Below the pieces are notes generated by a model. The model saw only the letters and a list, made by a program, of their open reading frames with translations. It was not told the DNA's origin and did no database searches. Shown piece by piece: positions 23,301-33,806 of a stretch of 64,000 bases of DNA (position 1 is the stretch's first letter; every line of letters begins with the position of its first letter). The translations under genes were made by a program, and so were the position numbers. Source of the stretch: Knufia peltigerae (Eukaryota > Ascomycota > Eurotiomycetes > Chaetothyriales > Trichomeriaceae); assembly GCA_030247855.1 (NCBI GenBank), contig JAPDRN010000006.1, positions 186,001 to 250,000 of the forward strand. The letters are read 5' to 3'.

Positions 23301-24523
23301 TGAACGCACTGGCTTTAGCCAAGATCACTTCCTCATACTCCGTAATGGTTGATGATCAGCGAGTCAACCTTGGATTGAACCTCAAGTTCGAGGCCAAGAA
23401 GCTCAAGGTGTTGGGCTACTCACGCAAGAGCCAGAGTGGTTGGGAATTCAGCCAGAGGGCTGTTGAGTTGATCCAACAGTACATGATCAAGTTTCCACAA
23501 TTTATCGCTGGCATCAACAACAATCCACAAGGCGATATGCTACCGCCCACTGCGTACTTCCCAGGCGATGAAAAGGAGGCAAAGGCAAAGGTCAAAGAAA
23601 TTCAGGCTTGGCTCAAGGAAATCGAGTCAAAGAGTTTTGAAAAAGTCCCTCTGGAAGCGGAACAGCTGGATTCGGAGATTGTCAAGCGAATTGAAGCCGC
23701 TGCTGATGAAATGGTTCGCACTGAACCACCTTCTCAGAACAAAGTCATTGGAGGAGTTCCTCGGCATGGTCTTCTGAAGCCCTCTGATGCACAATGGCGT
23801 TTGGGCAGCCAGAGTTACTCTCTAGGAGACAGAGTTATCTATGTGGCTGACTCCGGAAAAGTCCCAATCGCATCTCAAGGCACCGTTGTGGGCCTCACTC
23901 AGACCACAAGAGAGACTTGGCTCGACGTTGTGTTCGATGTGTCCTTCATGAGCGGCACATCCTTGGGAGATCGTTGTTCACCATTCCGTGGTTCCACGGT
24001 GCCTACCTGGTCAGTTCTGAACCTTAGCAACCGTCAAGTTTTGGCATCGTCAAAGGCAAGTGCCAATCGACAAACGAGTGTAACCCAATCACCACTCACA
24101 GTCACGGGCTATGGACAACCAGGCATCAACGGGCAAGGGCAATTGCGTCCAGCTCAAACACCGCCAGCATTACGCGGGACGTGGCGTGGAGCTGTAGGTG
24201 GACAAGTCAACGGTCGTGGTAAACTGAACGGAACACACATGCCAATTCGAAGTCTGTCTGGATCCCCTGCCAATGGCAACCGTGGAGCAACAATAAATGG
24301 TGCCCGAGGAGGTCGGGGTGGCTACACAACCAGGGGTGGCTACAATCAAGTCGATCGGGGTGATCCTCAAGCCGGTGTGATCCAGAATAACCCGGCGTTC
24401 AGACCCAAATCTCACAACAATGTTCCACCGCCGTCTAATCTGAATCATTCCAATACGCCCCGCGGCCGGGGCAGAGGTGGTCGTGGAGGTACAGCACGCG
24501 GAGGAAGAGGACCTTCTTCTTGA
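20351..24523 (+). CDS. xrn1: XRN1 (KEM1), cytoplasmic 5'-3' exoribonuclease
   Basis: Single exon, 1390 residues, full length for the fungal enzyme. The N-terminal nuclease core opens with MGVPKFFRWLSERYP and has the metal and substrate residues of conserved region 1 (D35, H41 in LYLDMNGIIHN), HEVPGEGEHKIMEYIR near residues 170-185, and the GLDADLIMLGL block. The second conserved region includes DDFILMAFFVGNDFLP. The C-terminal part with Xrn1-specific domains is present and ends in an RGG/RG-rich tail (GRGRGGRGG), a common RNA- or partner-binding feature. It degrades decapped mRNA in the cytoplasm. The length and C-terminus separate it from nuclear Rat1. No introns. Confidence 0.97.
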   Translation: MGVPKFFRWLSERYPAISQLIAENRIPEFDCLYLDMNGIIHNCTHKDSDSPSFRMTEDKMFIAIFNYIEHLFGKIKPKKLFFMAIDGVAPRAKMNQQRARRFRTALDNEKARDKAIKEGLEMPKEDPFDSNCITPGTDFMAKLTKQLKYFINKKVSEDVDWQGVEVVLSGHEVPGEGEHKIMEYIRQAKAQPGYDPNVRHCLYGLDADLIMLGLLSHDPHFCLLREEVTFGRQSSKKSKELEHQNFYLMHLCIVREYLELEFQELELDGALDFPFDMERIIDDFILMAFFVGNDFLPNLPNLHINEGALALMFQKYKQILPGLGGYINEHGVINLQRLSVLLNELSEVEHRFFEAEYSDTKWIGAKRKDAALEEPLKPSRGPVRVSPEQKQLFKDIKKWFISPGNKDLATRQPLNLPFTLPARDRRFVQQLAVDLNLPWSTKEDEEGNRFIQLEFPPSQDEELEEEESLLAITRILKRYENAKVEEATDEQAQQDLKKKYDEKFYEWKNKYYKEKFEWGLEDEKSLRQLTENYVQGLQWVLYYYYRGVASWPWFYQYHYAPMISDVKNGLGADMNFQLGQPFRPFQQLMGVLPDRSKKIVPEVYHDLMTSKDSPIIDFYPRDFQLDMNGKKMEWEAVVKIPFIDEKRLLSAMATKDHLLSEDERLRNDFGVSLKFVYSPEVDYTYPSSLTGIFPDLPHCHCIQNEFELPTMEGLEPYVGLVDGVKLGAAALAGFPSLKTLPFTGSLGFHGVNVFQQDSRNESMVITLSDTEARSNSEYAKKLLNQRVHVGYPFLQEAKIVKVSDELFDYTMAEGGNQQVQAIEHTGSEIDQFHKKAERIEKWYSKRLGMLAGDVETLVHVEMLKGLKKLDDGSTVKEFAELPGMETIHATQLVVESVISEDVRFIEKSALPIEEEFPDGTNAFFLGDYAYGRPLSVVGHENGKARCLIALSSGRQHEFGRDIAHQAERLSPYTPSFQVARSLNLNALALAKITSSYSVMVDDQRVNLGLNLKFEAKKLKVLGYSRKSQSGWEFSQRAVELIQQYMIKFPQFIAGINNNPQGDMLPPTAYFPGDEKEAKAKVKEIQAWLKEIESKSFEKVPLEAEQLDSEIVKRIEAAADEMVRTEPPSQNKVIGGVPRHGLLKPSDAQWRLGSQSYSLGDRVIYVADSGKVPIASQGTVVGLTQTTRETWLDVVFDVSFMSGTSLGDRCSPFRGSTVPTWSVLNLSNRQVLASSKASANRQTSVTQSPLTVTGYGQPGINGQGQLRPAQTPPALRGTWRGAVGGQVNGRGKLNGTHMPIRSLSGSPANGNRGATINGARGGRGGYTTRGGYNQVDRGDPQAGVIQNNPAFRPKSHNNVPPPSNLNHSNTPRGRGRGGRGGTARGGRGPSS

Positions 24524-26358
24524 GCCGAGTCCTTGACAACCAATGGTAGTTGTTGAGTTCCCATGATTGTTCATTATTTGTGAGTGGCGTGAATGTGGAT
24601 GACGTGGCAGCTCAACGATGGGATTAGATAGCTATCTGGATTCTCAGGCGTCTTGAGTAGGCATACGGCCATGAATGAACTGCTTCCAGACTACCCGAGC
24701 TTCCTTACCATGGAATGGAGGAAGGGGACGTAGGAGCGACCTGCATGTTAGCAAATAAAGCCCACCAGAGACTCAACATTAGTTTGTACTAGATAGAATC
24801 TCCATCAATTCGCATCAACGTACTCCACAGGAAGTGCACAGGGGTGTGAGCACAAGAGCTGCCACTTGTTCGCTTTCTAGGGGTAAGACAGGTGGAAGGG
24901 TATATCGCTGTAGGAGCTAGCAAGGAATACCTTGGGAGGCCAATCATAAGAACAAGGTGCATACCTGACTTCTCTTCCATTCGCAGAATGAGACTGACGA
25001 TTTGCACTGCACATGCTTTGCTACCCAATACAGCAGACGAGTAATAAATCACTCTGATCGTCGACATCACACAGCCTTGGAGCGGAGGGAGAATCTACAT
25101 TAGGCTAGGTCTCTAGTGGCTTGGCATCCGACGCACGTCATTGAAACTCACGCGGGGCTAAACCCTGATTAATCTAGCTCAAGGACTGGCGTCTAACACC
25201 ACCTTCTCGCGTACCAAAAACCTCCTCCCACTTCACTCTTCCCGTCACCTGTCAACACCACCACCGATCCTTGCCGTTCTGCCCTTCCCGTCTTTGCTGC
25301 ATCAACCCCTCTTCCTAACAAGCTAATCTGTTCCATGATTCGACCGCCTTCGCAATGGTTGTGTTCCTGTGTTCCTGGCTCCTCCACGCCCTCGTTCAAC
25401 ACCACGTCAGATTCGTCTGCTACCAGCCCACTAAGCCCCCACGCTACCAGAATGCGACACGTTTTGCGTTGCGCTGCATTCGTCTGGCCTGCCCTACCTC
25501 CATCAAAACAAAATACCTCGGGGTTCCTAGGCGCGTGAACATGATACGAGGTGCGCAATAAGGATGCATCCATCTGACTCAACACCATGCTCGAACCCAC
25601 GCTCAAAGTGCAAGCGAGAGCAGCTCAAAATGACATCAAGCTGCTTCTGCATGTAGCTTTCGAACCAACAGCCAGCTATACGAGGAGACAGAATCCGGAA
25701 CCCCGCGCGTTCAACATGCCAGCTACATGTTGCTGAAGACAAGAAATCTGCTCCCCACGCCTTAAGCCTGTGTGACACCCGAGTTTCTACCCGTATGTGC
25801 CCTCGAAGACTCAAACAAAGGGCAACAGGAGCCCCAATTCTGATTTCTAGTTTTCTCACCTCATATCTCTGCTTCCCTTATCTCGCGAGCTAAAATTTCC
25901 GTTACCCATTTTACAAGCTGCCAATCGCAGTATTCTCGGACTGTGGCCCGCTCCACATCAAGGTCATCATAACTTTGGCTGAGCAGGGGTCGCACAGTCT
26001 TCCACCTGACCAGCGTTTTCGCAGACTCCGTGGATTGTCGCGCCGAATCCTACCTTGACATTGTTGAGCATCATCTTTATCAGTTTCATCATAGTCACAG
26101 TCATGAAGCCAGACGCCTTAACATTCTATCGACCGCCGGCACATGCGCAATAGCATTCTTTATCCGTGCAGTATCTTAGGCGCGAGGCTGAGACTCCAGT
26201 CCAGAAAAGCACGGCAATAATAGCAATCTTTTGCTCCGCAGATCAGGGCTTCTATAGAGTACAAACCTTTTCCCTCCGCTAGGTTTTCGGAGTATTGGGC
26301 ACCTGGATTAGCTTCCCTTCTTTACAAAGACACGGCACCGACAGCCCGAGGGGAAACA
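24524..26358. other. Intergenic, about 1.8 kb
   Basis: Between XRN1 and the ACT-domain gene. Open frames here, including one of 137 codons on the minus strand, have no recognisable domain or family pattern. No repeat seen. Confidence 0.5.
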
Positions 26359-27839
26359 ATGGCTGATTCGATGAATCTTATTACGGCCCAGATCTCTTTT
26401 CTGGTACGTTCGAGAACGTTAATGTCTCAGGTTTCTGAATTCCTCGATCTGATCTGAAAGGATCTCAGGTTCAGGTTAGCTGTTCGCGACTTGAGCTGAC
26501 GTAGAGTTGCGTATCAGGGCCCCCAACTGGCACTTGTCCACATCCCTATTGAATTGTACTCTTTCTGCTTGCAGCCGATACTTCGGCTCCTCTTTGGCGA
26601 GGATCATGACGAAGATGCTGCCAGAATATCGTGGACGAATCGACACGATTTTTTGAATGTGTCCCTGACACCAGTGGAGTGCTCGATTATATGTTCACGG
26701 TATTTAGCCGATACGTACGTGGCGCCCGTTGCACAGGCACTGAATCAACTATATGGATCTAATGACAAAGGTAAGGAATCGAAGACAGACATTCAAATTA
26801 GTTCTGAGGACTATGTGGCGATTCAAGTCGATGGCCAAGGCCTTGATGCAGGTCAACGGGTACTGGAGCTGACGTCCCCTTTGGCTATGGCTGGCATGTG
26901 AGTGACATACCTTCGACCTATGAAGGAGCGAACTGACTCCTGAGTAGAAGCATTTTCTTCATCACGACATATTTCTCTGATTACATACTGGTACCTTTGC
27001 GATCTCGGAACACTGTAACAAAAGCTTTACAACAACGAGGATTTGTGTTCTCGCAGAGTGTTGACGCGTTTGTCTCGCAACTTTCTCCCTCGTCACCAGC
27101 GGTTCCCCATGGTGGTCGGCCGATTTATTCTCCGTCATTGTACGAAAACTCTGCACCAACAACACCACCTGCGAAAGACATCCCGGAATTGCAAATACGC
27201 ACGTTTACAAAACTCAAGAAAAACAACATCAGCCCGCTTGTCGACAGCGACGTTCATCTTGTCAGCTGCGCTGGCAGCCGCGAGTTTGACGCTGAACGGG
27301 ATGCTCAGCTTCGAGATGACCTTTTGCAGGTCCTGATTGCCACTATGCCTTTGGCTGATGGAACTTGCAAAACCAAACCCCTGAGCAATGGCGCCAGTAG
27401 CCTTGCCTCCCGGGTGGCTCTGGCATCGGGCCTCAACTTTGGGGCGAGGTTCCTTTCGCTGACCATCACAGCCGGGGAACCTATTTCGGTATTGATGGAG
27501 CATCGGCTTCTGGGTCGCTTGGGACAGTCACTCCTGGGGGCAAAGTCTGAGGATGATGCACTGATACCCATCACCCTTGATCTCCGCGACCTACCGCTTG
27601 ACGCTACCGGTATTGTGTGTGGCGTGGCTGGACGCCTGGCGCAAGGAAGTACAGATGAAGACGAGCAGCTTGATTTCAGTCCAGGATCCGGGTCAGGTCC
27701 GGATACGAACGTGCCGGTGGAGATTTCCTTTCTGAGCACAGTCAGGGCAGGGACCGTGATTGTGAGGGCTAGTCATCTAGAGAAAGCTGTCGATGCATTG
27801 AAATATGGCATGGAAAAGGTCGCCGAGGCCCCAGCATGA
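26359..27839 (+). CDS. ACT-domain protein of the CASTOR/GATS family
   Basis: Three exons (26359-26403, 26518-26897, 26948-27839) give 438 residues. The pattern of the animal cytosolic arginine sensors CASTOR1/2 recurs in order: LALVHIPIELYSF and LRLLFG; LTPVECSIICSR; the ACT segment SPLAMAGISIFFITTYFSDYILV, created across intron 2; a variable linker; then the C-terminal ACT segment with TGIVCGVAGRLAQ and ISFLSTVRAGTVIVRASHL. The animal protein is about 330 residues, so the fungal form carries extra linker sequence. In animals CASTOR binds arginine and relieves inhibition of TORC1 through GATOR2. Whether the fungal protein binds arginine or touches TORC1 is not shown by sequence. The ACT fold alone could bind another amino acid. 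Confidence 0.85.
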
Positions 27840-28111
27840 TTTGTAGTATGAAATTCAGCATCACAAACGAAGGCACATGGACATTGCATTTTGGTCAGTC
27901 AGTGTTGGGCTTTGCATTGGGTACGAGAGATGGGAAAAACTGCATGGTGATGTCGCATTATGACGGGAATCTTGCAGGACATGTCGTATTCATAGTGCAT
28001 TGTCGCGGTCCAAGTTTTGAGTCGACAAACTTGTGGTGTTGGTGAAAATTTCTACCATTCACAATTATGAGGCACGAATATGACCATGTGAAGATTTAGA
28101 TTGCTTTGTGC

Positions 28112-29140
28112 TCAACCGGTGCTATAGATCTTGACGACACCGTCAGCGCTTCCTCCAGCCCACAAACCCTGCCTACCCTGAGCTTGACTGCCTTCTCTCC
28201 ACTTGACCACGCTGACGACTTTCCCCGAAGGACTGACGTTGACATCTCCTACACTCTTTCCAGAGAGCACGTCCCATCCTCGTACGTTGCCATCGTCTTC
28301 GCTCCCACTCAGCACGAGGCTCTCATTGATTGCCAGACAGCTCTTGAGTCGTAGGCTAGTATTCTTGTAGCTTTTGGCGTTGTCTTCTTCAGGCGGGAAC
28401 GCTCTCAGACAGGTCCCATCCCCGCGATCCATCAGCCTTATCCTCCCGTCGAGACACCCGACCAGGATCGTCTTCGCATCCCTCGACACGTCCAAACTCG
28501 TCACGGATCCGGGAAACACGTCGACCGTCACCCTGCCCATTCGGACGTCGTAGCTCCTCACCCTCCCGTCCACGCTGGCGGCGACGATCTCGTAACCATT
28601 CCCGGTCACGACGATGCTGGAAATGCCGTCCTTGGCCTCGTCGAGGACCATCAGCGGTTTGGTGTCCCGGCTCTTGACGTCCCACAGCCTCACCGAGGTG
28701 TCGTCGCTCCCGCTCGCGATCACGGTGTCGCCATCCCCCGTGAATGCGACGCAGTTGATCCGACTGCTGTGCCCTTGGTTGGTGTTGCTCCCGAACCGTC
28801 GGCTCGTCCCCTCGGAGCCGCCGCTCGCCACGTCCCAGAGGAACACGCTGCGGTCCCCACCGACGCTGGCAAAGGTCTGGTTGTCCCGAGACACCGCGAT
28901 GTCCAGGATGGGATACCCGTGCGCGACGTATTTTTGAATAGGCCCAGGTGACTGCTTCTTTTTGTCGGGGTCGGTGGCGGGCTCGGTACGCGAGAGGTGG
29001 ATCTGCCGATCGGAGGACCCGGTCAGGACGTACGTGCCGGCCTGGGAGGAGAAGGTGATGGCGTTGATCGCCCCCGTGTGCGAGGTCAAGGTGTTGACGA
29101 GAGAGGACGGGACTTTTGCCGTCGTCTTTTTGTCGCTCAT
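28112..29140 (-). CDS. WD40 protein, WDR83 / MORG1-like
   Basis: Single exon, 342 residues. About seven WD repeats fill the protein: SHTGAINAITF and LTGSSDRQIHL first, then VGGDRSVFLWDV, ASGSDDTSVRLWDV, ASVDGRVRSYDV, VGCLDGRIRLMD and SGSEDDGNVRGWDV. The order and the RSYDVRMG segment match WDR83 (MORG1), known as a MAPK scaffold and as a spliceosome-associated protein. Which role applies in fungi is not settled by sequence. It converges on the ACT-domain gene with 272 bp between the stops. Confidence 0.82.
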   Translation of the reverse strand: MSDKKTTAKVPSSLVNTLTSHTGAINAITFSSQAGTYVLTGSSDRQIHLSRTEPATDPDKKKQSPGPIQKYVAHGYPILDIAVSRDNQTFASVGGDRSVFLWDVASGGSEGTSRRFGSNTNQGHSSRINCVAFTGDGDTVIASGSDDTSVRLWDVKSRDTKPLMVLDEAKDGISSIVVTGNGYEIVAASVDGRVRSYDVRMGRVTVDVFPGSVTSLDVSRDAKTILVGCLDGRIRLMDRGDGTCLRAFPPEEDNAKSYKNTSLRLKSCLAINESLVLSGSEDDGNVRGWDVLSGKSVGDVNVSPSGKVVSVVKWREGSQAQGRQGLWAGGSADGVVKIYSTG

Positions 29141-30017
29141 GACGGCAGCGGCGGTGGGTGCGAAAAGGAAGGATTGGGACTGTGTACCGACGACGCAGCG
29201 GACAGGGTTGGAGATAGCTCCATGTCACCGCGCTGCTCGCTCTATAAATTTACACCGAGAAGGACAAAAAGAAGACTCATAATACAAGCAGACGTGAAAG
29301 GTGTTTTTCAAGAAATGTTTCGTTGATTATCACACAAGTCCGAGTGACGCAGTCCAAGACTCCGATGTTTTACCGATTCTGACGCTCGATTCCATCTTCA
29401 TGGTCCTCGTGCAATTGATTCCTTGATCAACGACTTGTCCCTAATCGATATCACTCCTTCCAACAATGTCAGCCTCCGTCTCAAGCTGCCGCTCACCTAT
29501 TGGTCTAGAAGAGAGACAGCCTCAAATGACGGATTCTACGAGTGCGATTGCCTGCTGGAAGCCGTCAATTCAACATCGCCAAATCTCTCTCCGCCTAATC
29601 CATCAAGTATATTGAAGATGGCTAGAGATTTCTATCGATCCTCGTGTTGCAATACCTCACCTGACTGATTAGCGCTCTCCTTTAGTGCTTTCGATTGGGT
29701 GCGTGCGCAATGCTTAACCCGAACCTGACACTCCACGACCTCCTTGGGGTATCGATCAGGTCACGAGAAAGGATTCCACCATATTGTTGCTAGGTAAATA
29801 GAAGACTTGCATACTATCATGATTCTAATCATGATTGCTTGATTGATAGGGCAAGAGACGAAGAAAATGAGATAGGTATTTTCGATGTTGAGAGAATTTC
29901 ATTTCAATTTTCTCTACCATAAGAATTCTTCCCCTTTCAATTCTTAAAGTCCTGCGACACACTTGGCCTTTTCGTTCAAGACCAACATTGCACAACAAAA
30001 GGTACCATACCTGCCGA
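29141..30017. other. Intergenic, about 0.9 kb
   Basis: No supported gene. Marks the left border of the small Myb/SANT-like gene array. Confidence 0.5.
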
Positions 30018-30429
30018 TCACATTCGACCCTGGTGAAAGTCCGGCTGAGGATATTGCTCTAGAGGCAAGCCGAGGTGTTGGTCCAGGATGATATCTTGGG
30101 CCTCCTGCTTGATGCATCCGGCTGCGTGGTGACCAGCGACAGAATGCCTCTTTTTGGGGCTGCTCGGTCTTTTCCTCTGAAGAGCTCCAGAGTTGACGAC
30201 CTTGATATCAATGCTGTACCGTTTGCGAATCGCCGTGAATTTGGGAGGGATGCTGGACAGGCTCATGCCAAGTTGCTTTGCAACCTTTTCGGCGTCAACC
30301 TAGTGAACCACGTCAGGGCGTTACTTCAACGGCATCAGTAAGTCTCGTTACTTGGATTGGGCCAACCGAGCTCTGGATAGCGGCGACAAGGACCGCAATG
30401 TCGGATTCTTTGACCTGAATGCTTGCCAT
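30018..30429 (-). CDS. Small Myb/SANT-like protein A (subtype 2)
   Basis: Exons 30429-30352 and 30299-30018 give 119 residues. The N-terminal 60 residues look like a small three-helix domain (DIAVLVAAIQ, then VDAEKVAKQLGM, then FTAIRKRYSIDIKVVNSG), followed by a basic RKRPSSPKKR patch and an unstructured tail. The same helix pattern and the ending VNSG recur in protein D at 33652, so the two are paralogues. The 52-nt intron splits the domain after helix 1 at the same phase (0) as in D. Resembles fungal Myb-like DNA-binding micro-domains; DNA binding is inferred. Confidence 0.7.
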
Positions 30430-31033
30430 GACTACTATGGGATGAAGAAAGTGTCGAGTACAAGGAATTTTTCGATCAAGAGCGAAGTCTATGGAATGGC
30501 AAAGTACGATGAAAGTTTCTACAAGAATGACAAGTTTGAGCAGAACCACTCGAGTCCTTTTATACCTCGACACGGCTCATGCGACGGGCTGAATGTGTGA
30601 AGGTCACAGAGACAATCCCAGGACAGAGTGTGAATCAGATCAGCAGACCGGGACTGCCGCCCGCTCAGGTCATGGTTGTCATCCACGGAGTACCACTCGT
30701 TACGATATGCAGTACTTGGACCGGTGAAACACTTAGGATGGACTCGATTGGTTCTCGACGCTTGCTTTCGCGAACAAAGCACTGCGAAAAGGCCGTTATC
30801 CGGCACTAGCACTTCGCAAAGGTCGTCTCATACGCGCATTTGCCCTGGGATCGACGCTTGTTGCTCCATTAACGCACCATCGGAGTGTTAATCATGCTAT
30901 CCTGCTACCTTCGGCCTACAAATATCTCTTCTCCCGGCCCTTGGATGATTTACTAATTGAGAGCTCAGCTATCTCGCTCCAGACTACTTCTCAAAAGCGT
31001 CCCATTCCTTGTCCGTCTGTGGATTCGAGCACC
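30430..31033. other. Intergenic between divergent array members A and B
   Basis: About 0.6 kb, presumed promoters of A and B. Nothing else recognised. Confidence 0.45.
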
Positions 31034-31161
31034 ATGCCCAAGCCGTGGACTGCCCTAGACGAGAAAAAGCTCCTCATGTGCATCATTGACCAGCAAGCCA
31101 CATTCAAGTGGAAGCAGATAGCCCAAAGAATGGGTCCACCGTTCTCTGTGGAAGCGTGTCG
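31034..31161 (+). CDS. Small Myb/SANT-like gene B, first exon (partial or short gene)
   Basis: ATG at 31034 opens a Myb/SANT-like domain: PKPWTALDEKKLLMCIID with the first Trp, WKQIAQRMGPPFSVEACR with the second. The exon stops at CG|GTGCGA, phase 2, the same intron site used by C, E, F, G and H. No matching second exon with a QKYYKL-type helix follows. The next CAG acceptor (31304) gives a different frame from C. The unspliced frame is open all the way into gene C, so a B-C two-domain product is also possible. I annotate only the part that is clearly domain-like. Confidence 0.55.
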
Positions 31162-31351
31162 GTGCGATCCCCCCTCTCCTCTCTATCTCTTTCTCGTCTT
31201 CATTTTCTCTCTACCTTCAATTAAAGGATTCTCGTTTCCTTTTCTTTCTCACGAATCTGCTCAACCATTGCTCTTGTTCCCCAATATCTCGCACGTTATT
31301 TCAGACTTTGTTACTGCTTTGCTACTTGTGCACATTTTGCAAAATCACATC

Positions 31352-31957
31352 ATGCCTTACCACTGGACTGCGGAGAGGGAACGCCGCATGCTTCTTCTTG
31401 CCATTGCTTCTGCCAAGTTGAAGCCGTCGGCCGGTACATGGACAAAGGTTGCTCAACTTTTGGGGGAAGGCTTGACTGCCTCCGCCGTAAGGTCTGGGGA
31501 CTCCGAGAACAGCACCTGGGCAGGCCATCAGAGAAAAATTTGCTGACTTCATGCCCTTAGTCAAAAATACTACAAACTCCGAAACGAGTTTGGCAAGCAG
31601 CTTGACGGTCAACCGTCGTCGTCGTCGTCGATGCCTTCTACTCCGACCAAGCGAAAGGCAAGAGACAACGATGACAACGATGACTACGACGATGGAGAAG
31701 GAACAGAAGACAAGAAACCAAGAACACCATCGTCGAAGCGTGCGAAGAAGCCGAAATGGGAGCCTTTGGATGCTATTCTCGTTTCGGATTCTAGCGACGA
31801 TGGCTCCGCCTCGGTCAAGGAGGAAGACATGACTGCGAACATGATGAACACGACTACTCGGACAAACATGTTTGAGCAACAATACATGAACGGGCAACTT
31901 TTCATGCCAGTGCACATGCCCGTGGCAACAAAGGAGAACTCTCAGAGGGTTTACTAA
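31352..31957 (+). CDS. Small Myb/SANT-like protein C with charged tail
   Basis: Exons 31352-31491 and 31561-31957 give 178 residues. Domain: MPYHWTAERERRMLLLAIAS, then WTKVAQLLGEGLTASAVSQKYYKLRNEF, the third helix being completed across the intron (AG|T codon). The tail has a Ser run, a basic PTKRKARD patch, an acidic stretch and KKPRTPSSKRAKKPK, which looks like a nuclear localisation signal. Closest to protein E at 38179: both begin MPY-x-WT and share SQK-Y/F-YKL. A single-repeat Myb/SANT domain plus a basic tail suggests a nuclear chromatin or DNA-binding protein; the function is not known. Confidence 0.72.
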
Positions 31958-33651
31958 ATGGCAATGGCTTTGTTTTGGAGTTGAGAGACTGAGAGGAGAA
32001 AATGAGAGAGAAGGGCGAGGGTGAGAGCGAGGGCGAGGGCTAGGGCGAGAGAAGGGGGGAATGAGTAGCAATACCAGATACTCCGTAGAAAACCAAGGAA
32101 AAGCGGTGGGAGACTCGAGAAAGAGGGGTTCAGAGCCGACGAATGCTCTCTGGCTTTCAATCGAGGCAAAAGAGCGACAGGGGCCAGGGCATTGAAACAT
32201 GGAGGGAAAAAAAGAAAAGTGGCTGGATTGATCCCAAGGCACCCGTACTCCGTATACTCCGTACATGATCTATCCGTCTACTTTGTAGGAAGTGGTGACT
32301 ACCTACGGAGTGCTGTCACTCTGTTACTGACCAATAAAAGGTGACAACGAGATGTGATTTGTTGAGCGGAAGCGCGTTGCAAGATCCGTAGTTTTGTTTC
32401 TTTTTTGTTCCTTTTGCCACGGGCGTTAACAGGGAGGTGCGACCGCAGCATCCTTGTCATGTCTTGAATGCATGTCTGCCTGGCTCGTCGGCCGGTGTGC
32501 CTTGGTGCGTGTCGCTGACATGGTTTGTTTTGTTTGCCCCAACCTCCTGAATTGTTCAAACCTCGTATAAGGGTCGGTGGCTTTTGCACCATATATAGAC
32601 TTGTCGTCCATTTATACCCGTTGCGACCCCAGGAAAGCAAAACAAACTTGAATTTAGCGTTGTTTGTGGATCGCGTTAGTGGGTGTGTTTGCGTGTGTGA
32701 GGGAAGTGATATCGACTACGGACTCACTTATTGCACTACTGGATGGAGTACTTTCCGTACGGTTCCACCGAGCTACAAAAGTTCCATTCGATGGGGAGGC
32801 GGGAATCTAGCGATCATCGCTGTCACAAGTCAATCGGACTCGCTCGTCCCCCGTTGTGATGTGCCCGCGGCGCCACCGCAGTTAAATTCCCTCACACCGC
32901 TTGTGTGATGAGGTGTGATGAGAAAGCACAGTGGCTGCAGGATGGGGCCAAGGGGGTTGTGTGGAGGGAGTGGAGAGTGGAGAGGAGTGGAGAGGGCGGC
33001 TGTTTTGGAACTTTTTGTCTGACCGAAACATTAATCTGGTCGCTTAGGTCGCGACATCCGAAAGACGTTCGCCGAACACGTGTCCGAGGGTGATAGGGCG
33101 TCCTGTGTTGTGTGTCTCTGGCTCATCGATGCAGGGCTGAAGCGATGGTTCACTCGCTAATGAGGACGCTATCTTGAGGTTCACCTCTTCCCTCCACAGA
33201 TAGAAGGCCAAGCTTGCATGTTTGCAAATCCTCGCGGGACGACTCTGTACAGGATAGACGGTGAGGCAGTCGCCTCATTGGCTTCTAGAACATCATCCTC
33301 CATACCCATGTAGAGTAAACCTGAATTTCCAGTAGAATGATAATAGAGAGATCATCGGATGGCGAGTTCTCGCTTGGAGGTGGAATCAAACTGGCCCATC
33401 ACCGCTTTCCATCGCAACAAGTAGACTCCATGTATCTATTGTACCTCACCGGTTTTTATGCCTCAGGCTGAACGCGCCATCGCGACCTCTGCCGGATTTC
33501 ACTTCCCAGGGAGAGAAAATTGAATTGAATTGAGACATTCACCAGATACTGTTCTTTCGTCCTATCTCATCATCTCGGTCTTTCGACTATCGACGACACC
33601 ATCAATATTGCCCACCCTTGTTACTCCTTGTCGTCTTCGCTAGACCAGACC
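31958..33651. other. Intergenic, about 1.7 kb, purine-rich tracts and three TACGGAGTA motifs
   Basis: Contains an imperfect GAGGGC-rich tract near 31995-32056, a GGAGAGTGGAGAG-type tract near 32955-33000, and the 9-mer at 32079-32087, 32246-32254 and 32255-32263 (the last two adjacent). No gene supported. Confidence 0.5.
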
Positions 33652-33768
33652 ATGGCATCCACACAAGAAGCATCCTCACCGGGACACAATGTCAAAGATG
33701 CATTGTACCTGGTCGAGTTCCTAAAACAAAACCCTCAAGCCATCACGGTACGTGAGATATATATACAG

Positions 33769-33806
<38 letters not shown>

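Noticed and set aside
25193..25606. 137-codon minus-strand frame in the XRN1 to ACT-domain gap
   Set aside because: No start context, domain, splice pattern or neighbour relation; Gly-rich random-looking content.
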